Notes under the pieces: model-generated
What the model was told of the DNA's origin: nothing
The model's input: only the letters and a program-made list of their open reading frames with translations
Database searches by the model: none
Position numbers and translations under genes: made by a program
In this document: piece by piece, positions 1 through 7,074 of the stretch
Layout: every line of letters starts with the position of its first letter
Position numbering within the stretch: position 1 is the stretch's first letter
DNA from: Clostridia bacterium
GTDB lineage: Bacteria > Bacillota > Clostridia > Oscillospirales > CAG-272
NCBI GenBank assembly: GCA_017453365.1
Contig: JAFTKH010000022.1
Location: 1-37,984, forward strand
Reading direction: 5' to 3'
Length of the DNA: 37,984 nucleotides

Positions 1-144
1 ATTCCTTCTCGGAGTTTCGCGTGTTTTCTCTTTTTGTAGCAACTTTCAAAAATATGCTTGAATTATTAAAAAACCTTCAGAAGTTTTTTCGAAAACAATC
101 CCCTTCGCATAGGGATTATATTAAGATATCATTTTTTCATAAAA

Positions 145-226
145 AGGGGCATAAAAGGGTCAGAAATCAAAAGTCACCTTTAAATATCTAAAAGTATATG
201 GGGTTCAAGTCCTTCTGCCCCTGCCA
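145..226 (+). pseudogene. degenerate tRNA-Trp-like locus
   Basis: The segment begins AGGGGCATA and ends TTCAAGTCCTTCTGCCCCTGCCA-like, so a perfect 7-bp acceptor stem (AGGGGCA with TGCCCCT), discriminator G and encoded CCA are present. Both ends match what is known of Firmicutes tRNA-Trp. The interior does not fold as a tRNA: at 82 nt it is too long, the T stem has only four pairs with two wobbles, and no CCA anticodon loop is visible. A terminator follows directly, as expected for a former tRNA gene. I infer a decayed tRNA-Trp or a site rebuilt by integration at the tRNA 3' end. It could also be a tRNA-like structured RNA. Confidence 0.5.
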
Positions 227-233
227 GAATAAT

Positions 234-265
234 AAAAGAGCCGCGGCGGTAGCTGTGGCTCTTTT
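234..265 (+). terminator. intrinsic terminator after the tRNA-like locus
   Basis: AAAAGAGCC pairs with GGCTCTTTT (9 bp) around a GC-rich loop, starting 8 nt after the CCA end. The T-rich 3' arm suits rightward transcription. Confidence 0.6.
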
Positions 266-296
266 GTTATCCTGTGCGTGGATTTGAGGACTTGAA

Positions 297-385
297 GGGG
301 AGCGGTAGTGAATGACAGCCTAAATGGCTGTCAGAGCCGCGGAAAGGCTTTGCCCGCAGGCAAAGAAGTCCTTCTGCCCCTGCCA
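297..385 (+). repeat. second copy of the tRNA-Trp 3' end, in a hairpin-rich tRNA-like segment
   Basis: The last 20 nt, AAGTCCTTCTGCCCCTGCCA at 366-385, exactly repeat 207-226. Upstream, AGGGG near 293-297 can pair with CCCCT. Two perfect hairpins lie between (TGACAGCC/GGCTGTCA and CTTTGCC/GGCAAAG), so the whole resembles a cloverleaf without being a tRNA. Direct repeats of a tRNA 3' end are the usual trace of integrative elements; here only about 160 bp separates the copies and no integrase is present. Confidence 0.45.
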
Positions 386-421
386 AAAAATTCGACAAGT
401 TTCGACTTGTCGAATTTTTTT
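385..421 (+). terminator. strong intrinsic terminator
   Basis: A perfect 10-bp stem TTCGACAAGT/ACTTGTCGAA closes a TTCG tetraloop, flanked by A6 upstream and T7 downstream. It follows directly after the second tRNA 3' copy. Confidence 0.75.
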
Positions 422-423
422 AT

Positions 424-587
424 CCATTGCGGAAGCAATGGCATATCATCAGCCACAGGCTGTATCCTCTTCCGCAATGATGATATACAAGGCTTACGCC
501 TTGGTGATATACAAAACTTCGTTTTGATGATATCCACGGCTCTGCCGTGATTAAGACGCGTGAGTTCAAGTCTATATGAAAACTCAC
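424..587. repeat. array of short perfect hairpins with a GATGATATAC-like linker
   Basis: Consecutive small palindromes: CCATTGC/GCAATGG (424-441), CAGCC/GGCTG (450-462), CAAGGC/GCCTTG (488-503), CAAAAC/GTTTTG (512-526), CACGGC/GCCGTG (535-549), and GTGAGTT/AACTCAC (560-587). Several are separated by variants of GATGATATAC. Stems differ in sequence while linkers recur, so the structure rather than the sequence is repeated. No protein is credible here. Positions 588-867 hold only one more small inverted repeat (GACACG/CGTGTC near 633-653) and nothing else that I recognise. Confidence 0.6.
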
Positions 588-867
588 AGAAGCTTTTTGC
601 CCGCCCACCGCTTTCCTGAGGCAACGGTTATTGACACGAGCGCGTAGCGTGTCATCCCTGTTTTTCCTCTTAATCGGACGCTTCAGAGGGGCAAAAAAGG
701 GTCAAGCTGTTTTTATTCTCACTGTGTTATAAAACAACTCCACGGTTTCTCCCTTAGTGGTATCACCCTAGATTAGAGTGCAGTGGTTTATTTGCTTATG
801 CTTGCGAGTTTTTTAGTTGCATTTGAAAAAAGTGCTACTCTATACCACTCTGATGCTGAACCGCATT

Positions 868-1087
868 TTATACAGTCCAATCTATAACGCCATATCCTTC
901 CGCTGTGATACTGCAACGCAATTTTCTAATACCGTTCTCGCTTGTTTCATCAAGAATATCGATTCCGTCCTGCTCTGTGCTTGCATAGGATGTTGAGATG
1001 ATTTGACCGTCAACGTTTTTTGCCGTGGCAGGCTCTACTTCGGTCAAAAAACTTCCGTCACCCGCTCGGTCATCGCACGTATCCCAA
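868..1087 (-). pseudogene. C-terminal fragment of an unrecognised protein
   Basis: An open frame without a credible start runs from about 1087 to a TAA at 868-870. Its product reads like a genuine C-terminus (for example EPATAKNVDGQ, then STEQDGIDILDETSENG, ending GYGVIDWTV). I do not recognise the family. It stops being open almost exactly where the oppositely oriented murQ fragment begins, which points to a rearrangement joint. It may equally be a chance frame. Confidence 0.3.
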
Positions 1088-1092
1088 GAGTA

Positions 1093-1317
1093 TCAATGGC
1101 GAAAATGGGAAGGGTATACGGTAATTATATGGTTCACTTAAATATCAGCAATAAAAAGCTCATCGACCGAGCTACGAGAATTATTGCAGATCTCTGCTCG
1201 GTCGATTACGCTACAGCAAATTATGAACTTTTTTATTCGAGGCTTCTCTTGGGCTCGCGTAGTAGCGAACGCTCGACAACAATAGAAACGATCGACAGGC
1301 TTCGTGCGAAGAAATGA
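1093..1317 (+). pseudogene. murQ: murQ C-terminal fragment (N-acetylmuramic acid 6-phosphate etherase)
   Basis: The translation from about 1093 (SMAKMGRVYGNYMVHL, then NKKLIDRATRIIADL) matches the conserved late segment of MurQ (family pattern G+vYgNlMVdl...N.KL..Ra.rIi). MurQ cleaves the lactyl ether of MurNAc-6-phosphate in peptidoglycan recycling and is about 300 residues long. Only about 50 residues of homology remain; the N-terminal sugar isomerase (SIS) domain is missing and the tail after LFYSR looks unrelated. There is no usable promoter or start. I read it as a broken, non-functional remnant. Confidence 0.65.
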
Positions 1318-1378
1318 CAGTCACGGAAGCGGACGGTCGGGAAAGCAGAGAAAATATAGATTTTTGTCAGAAAAGAAG

Positions 1379-1567
1379 TCAGTAAATCCTCGTTTTGTTT
1401 CTGTACTCCCTGGGCGAAAGTCCATATTTTTGCTTGAACCGACGGGAGAAATAAAACTGGTCGGAGAAGCCGAGTCTCTCGCTTATTTCAAGGAATGGGA
1501 GGTTAGTATTCGTAACTAGCTCCGACGCCTCGGATATAACGACGCTGAAGAGATAGTCCTGTATCGA
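1379..1567 (-). pseudogene. C-terminal HTH fragment of an AraC-family regulator
   Basis: The leftward frame from about 1567 to the stop at 1379 encodes IQDYL, then EISERLGFSDQFYFSRRFKQ and GLSPREYR. This is the second helix-turn-helix of AraC/XylS regulators, with the typical FSDQFYFSRRFK recognition-helix region. The ligand-binding domain and first HTH are absent. Codons upstream of 1567 are antisense to a different fragment. It is a truncated relic with no RBS. Confidence 0.7.
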
Positions 1568-1852
1568 CATCGAGAGCGTTCCTGTGGCACTCCGTGCGAT
1601 TACGGGTAACGGCGTGAACATCCTCGCTATGGGCGCGTTCTACGTTGCTCCCGCTATGGGCTGCGATATCGCGGACGCGTATCTGAACGCAGAGCTCGGC
1701 TCGGGGTATGAGTGGTGGCATAACTTCTACGAATTCCATAAGCTCGCTATAGACGAGCTCGAGGCATTGATTATGAGGAGTATAAGAAGAGCGGATTTAA
1801 GGTAAATAAGCTCGGCGACTATCCTCTGAAGCTCGAGACGAAGCCCGAATAA
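1558..1852 (+). pseudogene. frameshifted C-terminal fragment, family not recognised
   Basis: A rightward frame gives VPVALRAITGNGVNILAMG, later YEWWHNFYEFHKLAIDELEA. A frameshift near 1775-1780 then moves the sensible reading to another frame, EEYKKSGFKVNKLGDYPLKL, ending at TAA 1850-1852. The pieces read as one continuous protein end, so this is probably a real gene remnant. I cannot name the family. It meets the AraC fragment end-on near 1560. Confidence 0.4.
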
Positions 1853-1862
1853 CAGCTTTCTC

Positions 1863-1891
1863 TTGAAAAAACTCGGAAAAGGTGCTATACT
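1863..1891 (+). promoter_or_regulatory. predicted sigma-A promoter for the phosphatase gene
   Basis: TTGAAA, 17-bp spacer, TATACT, 25 bp before the start codon at 1916. Confidence 0.6.
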
Positions 1892-1915
1892 GTATAAAAA
1901 ACGTGAGGTGACGGT

Positions 1916-2917
1916 ATGGTGCGTCTGATATTGCCCGAGGACGGATTTCTTTTGGATACGTACACGGACGAGCAAAGAGCCTTTATCCGTACGGTTGCGG
2001 ACAGTGGCATAGACGCAGGGCTTGAGTGGATAAAAGCCAACCGCGACCGCGAGCTATCCTATCCTGCACGGCTGGATTTTGTTTTCGAGGGCGACTCTCC
2101 CGAATATACACTTGAGATATCGGAGCGAGAGGATTTTTCTCGGGTGCTTACCTATTCTACAAAAGAAAAGCATATTACCGTAGGAAATTTTAAGCTCGGT
2201 ACAACCTACTATTGGCGTGTGAACGGCTCTTGTGCGCGCCGCTTCAGCACGCGGGCGGGCACGCCGAGATTTCTCCGCGTCGATGGTCTTCTTAACGTGC
2301 GCGATATCGGCGGCGGTAAAATAAAGCAGGGAATACTCTTTCGCGGCTCGGAGCTCGAGCGTTGCTTTTCGCTCACCGAGGAGGGAAAGTATACCTTCGT
2401 TCGCGAGCTAGGTATCAGAACACAGCTCGACCTTAGGCGCGAAATGTATGGAAGGCTCGAGCGCTCCGCTGCGGGAGATACGGTTAGGCTTGTTCAGCTC
2501 CCCTACAGACCCTACGACGAGGTGTTTTTACCCGAGCATATTGAGGGCATACGTCCGATTATGGAGCTTTTTGCCGACCCCGATAGCTACCCCGTATACT
2601 TTCACTGTATGGGCGGTGCTGACAGGACGGGTATGATTGCCCTCTATCTTCGCGCGCTCGCAGGTGATGACGACGACACAATACACCTGGATTACGAGCT
2701 TACGGGGTTATCAACCTACGCAGGCGGCATAAAAGAGGGCGCGACAGGGCTTCGAAGCAGAAACTCGGAGTATTACAGCGAGTTTATAAGCAGATTGCAG
2801 AGCTACGCCTACGAAGGCGCGCCGCTGTCCGTTGCCGTAAGAGCCTTTCTCACATCCTGCGGAGTACCCACGGAGACTCTTGATAAAATAACGAAAAATA
2901 TCGTAAAAACAGAATAA
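1916..2917 (+). CDS. protein tyrosine/serine phosphatase with an N-terminal Fn3-like domain
   Basis: The 333-residue product carries the CX5R phosphatase signature, HCMGGADRTG, with nucleophile Cys231 and Arg237. It also has the LRVDGLLNVRDIGG entry motif and the RGSEL motif of the Y_phosphatase3 family (bacterial dual-specificity phosphatases that act on phosphotyrosine, phosphoserine or phosphoinositide). Residues about 45-115 read like a fibronectin type III or Ig-like strand module (YTLEIS, then TTYYWRVNG). No signal peptide is visible, so a cytoplasmic location is likely. The start at 1916 is set by GAGGTGACGGT just upstream. The gene is monocistronic: promoter at 1863, hairpin at 2950. 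Its substrate cannot be inferred from its neighbours. Confidence 0.85.
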   Translation: MVRLILPEDGFLLDTYTDEQRAFIRTVADSGIDAGLEWIKANRDRELSYPARLDFVFEGDSPEYTLEISEREDFSRVLTYSTKEKHITVGNFKLGTTYYWRVNGSCARRFSTRAGTPRFLRVDGLLNVRDIGGGKIKQGILFRGSELERCFSLTEEGKYTFVRELGIRTQLDLRREMYGRLERSAAGDTVRLVQLPYRPYDEVFLPEHIEGIRPIMELFADPDSYPVYFHCMGGADRTGMIALYLRALAGDDDDTIHLDYELTGLSTYAGGIKEGATGLRSRNSEYYSEFISRLQSYAYEGAPLSVAVRAFLTSCGVPTETLDKITKNIVKTE

Positions 2918-2949
2918 AAGCTCTAAATCTATCCGTCCACCTATACGAA

Positions 2950-2987
2950 GAGGCTAGCTCAGGTTTTTTGCAACTTGAGCTAGCCTC
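2950..2987. terminator. terminator hairpin between convergent genes
   Basis: A perfect 12-bp stem GAGGCTAGCTCA/TGAGCTAGCCTC sits between the phosphatase stop (2917) and the ABC transporter stop (2994). It is closely related to the terminator at 31731. T-runs are modest on both sides, so it may serve both genes. Confidence 0.6.
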
Positions 2988-2993
2988 CAACTT

Positions 2994-4778
2994 TTATATT
3001 ACTCCCGAATATTGGCTTTTGTGCATCTTCGCGTAAAGACCGCCCGCAGAAATAAGCTCCGCGTGAGTTCCGCGCTCAACTACGTGTCCGTTATCAACAA
3101 CGAGAATGATGTCGGCATTTTCAATAGTCGACAGTCTGTGTGCTATAACGAAGGCTGTGCGCCCCTCCATAAGCTCATCCATAGTCTCCTGTATAAGAAG
3201 CTCCGTGCGAGTGTCAACGTTGCTCGTTGCTTCGTCAAGAATAAGTATGGGCCTATTTGAAAGATATGCACGTGCAATAGTCAGAAGCTGCTTCTGACCG
3301 CCGGAAATGTTCGTGCTGTCCTCGTTTATCACGGTGTCATAGCCGTCGGGAAGTGCCTCGATAAAGCTGTCGATATGCGCTTCCTTCGCCGCCGCCATAA
3401 CCTCCTCGTATGAAGCTCCTTCCTTTCCGTACGCGATATTGTCGTAAACCGTTCCCGTGAAGAGCTTCGTGTCCTGGAGCACCATACCGAAGCGCTCTCT
3501 TACGTCCGCTCGGGTAAGGGTAGAAATATCCACACCGTCAATCAATATTTTCCCCGAGGTTGGGTCGTAAAAGCGCATAAGAAGGTTCACTATGGTTGTT
3601 TTTCCACCGCCTGTAGGGCCTACTATCGCGACCTTCTGTCCGCATTTTATACGGAGTGAGAGGTTTTCTATCAGCGGCTTGTCGGGTGTGTAGGAGAAGC
3701 ATACGTCCTCGAATACGACGTCGCCGCGAACATCATCACACGATCCCACCGACTCGTATTCATCCATTTCCTCGCCGTCGAGGTATTCGTAAACGCGCTT
3801 TGCAGAGGCGATAGCCGATTGCATCATCGACATTCCGCCGGCAATAGATTCGAGCGGCGATGAGAAGAGCTTCGTATACATAACGAAGGAAACAAGCGCC
3901 CCGGGACTTATCGCCCCGCGAATGGAAAGATAGCCGCCAAGCACACATATCACAATGTATGCGAGATTGTTAATAAACGCCACTACGGGCTGTACCGTTC
4001 CCGATACGAGATATCCGCGCCGTGCGTGCTCGGAATACTTTCCTATAATTTCTCTGTAGCGCGTGTTTTGCCGCTCCTCAAGTCCGAAGGCTCGTACCGT
4101 GTCAAATCCCGTGAGATTTTCCTCTGCCAGTGCGTATACACGCCCCGCCTCCTTACGGCTCTCGTCGAAATGCTTTTCGCTCCTCGATGCGAGGAGAGCA
4201 GAGAGTATAAGCGAGAGGGGGACAAACGTGACTACGGCGAGCGCCATTCTCGCGTCCTCTGTAAAAATCACCACCGAAATTACCGCGAGCCTTATTACTC
4301 CGTTGATAAGAACACCGAAAATATCGTGTACCGTACCGCCCATAATGGATACGTCACTCGTCATTCTCGAAATTATCTCGCCGTTAGGCGTTGAGTCAAC
4401 CGTCTTGACGGGAACTCTCCGTATCTTTTCACTCATCCGCACTCGCAAACGGCACGTAAAATGGCTGGATACAGACCAATTCATAACGTACGTCGTCACG
4501 GCACTGAAAAGCGAGGACGATACGTAAACAATCGCCAAAAGAACAATTCTCCTCGCGAAGAGCGAAAGGTCAAGCTCTGTCCCCAGGGTTATTCTGTCAT
4601 ATATGCTGTCGGTTAACAAGCCTAAAAGCTCCGGCGCTGCGATAGATGCGAATACCGAAAGAAGACATATAACGACGGCAAGACATAGCCAGTGAGCTAT
4701 GGGCTTCGTATCACGCACGATACGGAATATCACGCGTACGGCTCCCATAAGGTCATAATGCTTTCTCTGCTTTTTCAT
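2994..4778 (-). CDS. ABC exporter half-transporter, subunit with canonical ATPase site
   Basis: A 594-residue fused membrane-ATPase subunit of the multidrug/lipid exporter type. Six membrane segments occupy roughly residues 25-330. The nucleotide-binding domain has Walker A GPTGGGKTT (near 386), signature NISGGQKQ, Walker B ILILDEAT with the catalytic Glu (near 511), and the switch His in IAHRLST, so it is catalytically complete. It overlaps the upstream partner gene by 4 bp (ATGA), with a GGGGG-type RBS inside that gene, indicating translational coupling. Together they form a heterodimeric exporter like LmrCD, BmrCD or TM287/288. The substrate is unknown; drug efflux is the best guess from the family and from the attenuator-like leader upstream. 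Confidence 0.92.
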   Translation of the reverse strand: MKKQRKHYDLMGAVRVIFRIVRDTKPIAHWLCLAVVICLLSVFASIAAPELLGLLTDSIYDRITLGTELDLSLFARRIVLLAIVYVSSSLFSAVTTYVMNWSVSSHFTCRLRVRMSEKIRRVPVKTVDSTPNGEIISRMTSDVSIMGGTVHDIFGVLINGVIRLAVISVVIFTEDARMALAVVTFVPLSLILSALLASRSEKHFDESRKEAGRVYALAEENLTGFDTVRAFGLEERQNTRYREIIGKYSEHARRGYLVSGTVQPVVAFINNLAYIVICVLGGYLSIRGAISPGALVSFVMYTKLFSSPLESIAGGMSMMQSAIASAKRVYEYLDGEEMDEYESVGSCDDVRGDVVFEDVCFSYTPDKPLIENLSLRIKCGQKVAIVGPTGGGKTTIVNLLMRFYDPTSGKILIDGVDISTLTRADVRERFGMVLQDTKLFTGTVYDNIAYGKEGASYEEVMAAAKEAHIDSFIEALPDGYDTVINEDSTNISGGQKQLLTIARAYLSNRPILILDEATSNVDTRTELLIQETMDELMEGRTAFVIAHRLSTIENADIILVVDNGHVVERGTHAELISAGGLYAKMHKSQYSGVI

Positions 4779-6508
4779 ATGTCCGCACCCCCTTCCATAT
4801 ACTCACGGCCGAGCTGGGATATGCATATCTCTCTGTAAATACCGCAGGATTTTGCGAGCTCGCGGTGCGAGCCCTCGCCGACTATCCGCCCCTTGTCGAG
4901 GACTATTATCTTTTCGGCGGACATCGCCGTCGATACTCTTTGCGTAACTATGAGCTGTGTCTTTCCTGCGAGCCGTTCCTTGAGGTTTTGCTTGATAGTG
5001 CTCTCGGTGAGAAAGTCGAGCGCGGAGAAGCTGTCATCGAATACGTATATATCCGCCTCTCGTATTACGGTTCTCGCCATGTTGAGCCTCTGCCTCTGTC
5101 CGCCGCTTACGTTCGTACCGGAGCCAACGAGAAGATAGTCTAACCCCTCGCTATGGTCGTTCAGAAAGCCGTCCATGGCACAGTCACGAAGCGCCCGGGT
5201 TATCTCTTCGTCCGATGCCTCGGGAGCACCCATTCTGACGTTGTCTTTTACGGTGCCCTCGAATATCATTCCGCGCTGCAGTGCCGCAGAGTAGTGCTCG
5301 CGTATAACAGACGGAGAGAGCTCCCTGTATTTCGCGCCGCCGAGCGTTATATCCCCCTCGGCATCAAAAAAGCCGAGAAGAAGACGTACGAGTGTGCTCT
5401 TGCCCGAGCCCGTGCCGCCTATTATCGCTACGCGCTCGCCCTCTGATACCGAGAAACTGACGTCCGTGAGCACCCTCTCGCCGCCGTCAGGATAGGTGAA
5501 GGAGAGCCCCTCGACGTTGATAGAATATCCCGTGGGTCGGACGTTAGGCAGTCCTCTTCGCTCGCCCTTCGAATTGTGTATCTCGTTGATACGCCTGATA
5601 GATACCTTAAGCCTGGGAAGCCACGCGATAGTCCACGACAGATTGAGCAGTGCCCCCGATATAAGTGCTACGTACTGAATTATCGCGATGACGTCACCCG
5701 CATCGTTAAGGAGTCCCGAGTCGGCGCGAATTCCGCCGACGCCTATCATTATAACCGTGGCTAAGTTCAGAAGAAGCATAGCAACGGGCTCGATATAACC
5801 GCCCCTTACGTTCGCGCGTATCATATATTTAGCCATCTCCTCGGTGGCGTATTTCGCACGCGAATGCTCTCTGTACTCGTTGTTGAAGGCTCGCACAACG
5901 CGCAGAGCGCCGAGGCGCTCTCTTACTATCTTGTTTTGCTCGTCTACGTATTTGTCCGACTTGTCCCACATGGAGTAAAGCGGCTTCATGAAGAAATAAA
6001 TAATTATCATAACGGGCGGTATCGCGAGCATAAAGATGAGCGCGAGGACCGCATCTGCCATAAACGCGAGCACGACGGAACCGAAGAGCATTACCGGTAC
6101 CGTCACAATTGTGTAAACGAGGCTGCTCGCAGCACCCTCGATGTTGAAGATATCGTCGGTTGTTCGCGTGAGCAATCCCGACGGCCCTATCTTCGAGTAT
6201 TCCTCGTACGAGAGCGTGTTTACTCTCTCAAAGGTAGCGCGGCATACGTCGCGCGTGTAGCCTGTCGTAATTACCGTGTTTATCTTGTTCGCGATAAGAC
6301 CTCCGGATATCGACAGCAGAGCCAGCACGAGCATAAGCGCCGCGCTGGATAAAATGACGTTAAAATCGCCGCCTGCAATTCCCGTGTCAACTATACGGCT
6401 CATAACGTACGGCATAAGAAGCGCCGTAAGCATACCGATAGCATCGGTTATCGCGACCGCGATAAGCCCCCGTCTGTAGGGCTTAAGTAGCTTAAGTAGT
6501 GTTTGCAT
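4775..6508 (-). CDS. ABC exporter half-transporter, subunit with degenerate ATPase site
   Basis: A 577-residue membrane-ATPase fusion with six membrane segments in the first about 310 residues. Walker A is GGTGSGKST (near 364) and the signature is NVSGGQRQR. Walker B reads VFDDSFSALD, with Asp in place of the catalytic Glu (near 491), and the switch region reads TQRVST, with Gln in place of His (near 521). This pattern is known from asymmetric heterodimeric exporters, where one site binds ATP but hydrolyses it poorly. The start at 6508 has AGAGAAG upstream. It is the first exporter gene of the operon, about 60 nt after a strong terminator that follows a leader ORF. Confidence 0.92.
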   Translation of the reverse strand: MQTLLKLLKPYRRGLIAVAITDAIGMLTALLMPYVMSRIVDTGIAGGDFNVILSSAALMLVLALLSISGGLIANKINTVITTGYTRDVCRATFERVNTLSYEEYSKIGPSGLLTRTTDDIFNIEGAASSLVYTIVTVPVMLFGSVVLAFMADAVLALIFMLAIPPVMIIIYFFMKPLYSMWDKSDKYVDEQNKIVRERLGALRVVRAFNNEYREHSRAKYATEEMAKYMIRANVRGGYIEPVAMLLLNLATVIMIGVGGIRADSGLLNDAGDVIAIIQYVALISGALLNLSWTIAWLPRLKVSIRRINEIHNSKGERRGLPNVRPTGYSINVEGLSFTYPDGGERVLTDVSFSVSEGERVAIIGGTGSGKSTLVRLLLGFFDAEGDITLGGAKYRELSPSVIREHYSAALQRGMIFEGTVKDNVRMGAPEASDEEITRALRDCAMDGFLNDHSEGLDYLLVGSGTNVSGGQRQRLNMARTVIREADIYVFDDSFSALDFLTESTIKQNLKERLAGKTQLIVTQRVSTAMSAEKIIVLDKGRIVGEGSHRELAKSCGIYREICISQLGREYMEGGADI

Positions 6509-6564
6509 TGTCTTCTCTTTTTGGTAATAAATTGTGAAAATCCACCGAAGAAACAGAAAAAAGC

Positions 6565-6607
6565 AAAAAAATCCCCCCGACGCACATGACGTCGGGGGGA
6601 TTTTTCA
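6565..6607 (-). terminator. intrinsic terminator/candidate attenuator before the ABC exporter
   Basis: On the leftward strand ATCCCCCCGACG pairs with CGTCGGGGGGAT (12 bp, 7-nt loop) followed by a run of T. It lies between a 26-codon leader ORF and the exporter start at 6508, with no second promoter seen in the short gap. Exporter expression should therefore require read-through. Confidence 0.8.
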
Positions 6608-6624
6608 GATGAGCCGAATATGGC

Positions 6625-6705
6625 TTATCCCTCTATCTCTCCGGAGGCGTGTACGTTCTTTGCAGTATTGTTACTTGTACAGCAAGAAAAATTTAAATTG
6701 GTCAT
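6625..6705 (-). CDS. 26-residue leader peptide upstream of the ABC exporter
   Basis: The small ORF starts at ATG 6703-6705, with a near-perfect Shine-Dalgarno AGGAGG at 6714-6719, and stops at TAA 6625-6627. It begins MTNLNFSCC and ends GEIEG; it has two adjacent cysteines and no signal peptide. The promoter at 6737-6765 is consensus-like, and a strong terminator begins about 18 nt after the stop. The layout (promoter, strong RBS, short ORF, terminator, heterodimeric exporter) parallels the known bmrB-bmrCD attenuation system of Bacillus subtilis. No sequence similarity to BmrB is claimed. Alternatives are an exported peptide or an independent small protein. A long antiterminator was not found by eye; only GGGAT near the stop could pair with ATCCC of the terminator. 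Confidence 0.6.
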   Translation of the reverse strand: MTNLNFSCCTSNNTAKNVHASGEIEG

Positions 6706-6736
6706 TTGTACGTCCTCCTTTCTTTCATTTTTTTCT

Positions 6737-6765
6737 AGTTTAGCACACAAATAAGTGTTTGTCAA
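6737..6765 (-). promoter_or_regulatory. promoter for leader peptide and ABC exporter
   Basis: On the leftward strand TTGACA, 17-bp spacer, TAAACT; predicted +1 near 6730, 25 nt before the leader start codon. Confidence 0.75.
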
Positions 6766-6865
6766 GATGAAAAAAAGCTTTTTTCGTCTTTTTCAATGCA
6801 ACTATTGAAAAAATATTGATAAAAAGCCGATGCGAGAGGTTAAAAATAAAAAAACGGTAAAGGTA

Positions 6866-6894
6866 TTGTATTTGTTCTTTTAAAATGCTATAAT
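6866..6894 (+). promoter_or_regulatory. promoter for the DUF896 operon
   Basis: TTGTAT, 17-bp spacer, TATAAT with an extended TGC just before it; 18 bp upstream of the start at 6913. It is divergent from the exporter promoter. Confidence 0.65.
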
Positions 6895-6912
6895 AGCCTT
6901 GAGGTGTTGAAT

Positions 6913-7074
6913 ATGGAAAAAACAAAAATCGATAGAATAAACGAGCTCGGCAGATTGTCAAAGGTGCGCGAGCTTACGGAAGAAGAGAAAAGAGAGCAGG
7001 CGGCCCTCCGTCAGGAGTATCTGGCCGAGGTGCGCGCGGCTTTAAGAGGAGATAAGAATAATGAAGGAAAGTAA
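6913..7074 (+). CDS. DUF896 (UPF0291, YnzC-like) small protein
   Basis: A 53-residue protein reading KIDRINELGRLSKVRELTEEE, then EQAALRQEYLAEVRAALRG. This is the helical-hairpin pattern of DUF896: INEL...LTEEEK.EQ..LR.EYL...R. The family is small, cytoplasmic and Firmicutes-wide; B. subtilis YnzC is an example, with suggested links to the SOS response but no settled function. A promoter lies just upstream and the 3' end overlaps the next gene by 14 nt, so the two are co-translated. It is too short for many gene callers. Confidence 0.85.
   Translation: MEKTKIDRINELGRLSKVRELTEEEKREQAALRQEYLAEVRAALRGDKNNEGK

Noticed and set aside
145..226. A functional tRNA reading UGA (anticodon-like TCA in the interior)
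   Set aside because: No stable anticodon arm forms around it, and TGA serves as a normal stop codon for several genes in the window.
297..320. A tRNA-Asp 5' end (GGAGCGGTAGT)
   Set aside because: The following sequence lacks D, anticodon and T arms, and the segment ends with a tRNA-Trp type 3' strand.
424..587. CRISPR array
   Set aside because: The repeated feature is short hairpins with different stem sequences, no constant 24-37-nt repeat, no spacers and no cas genes.
308..624. Several short open frames on both strands in the hairpin array
   Set aside because: They follow palindromes and low-complexity linkers, have no RBS, and disagree with each other; structure explains them better.
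6625..6705. A bacteriocin or lanthipeptide precursor exported by the adjacent ABC transporter
   Set aside because: No double-glycine or other leader cleavage motif, no modification enzyme nearby, and the exporter lacks a C39 peptidase domain; a regulatory leader fits better.
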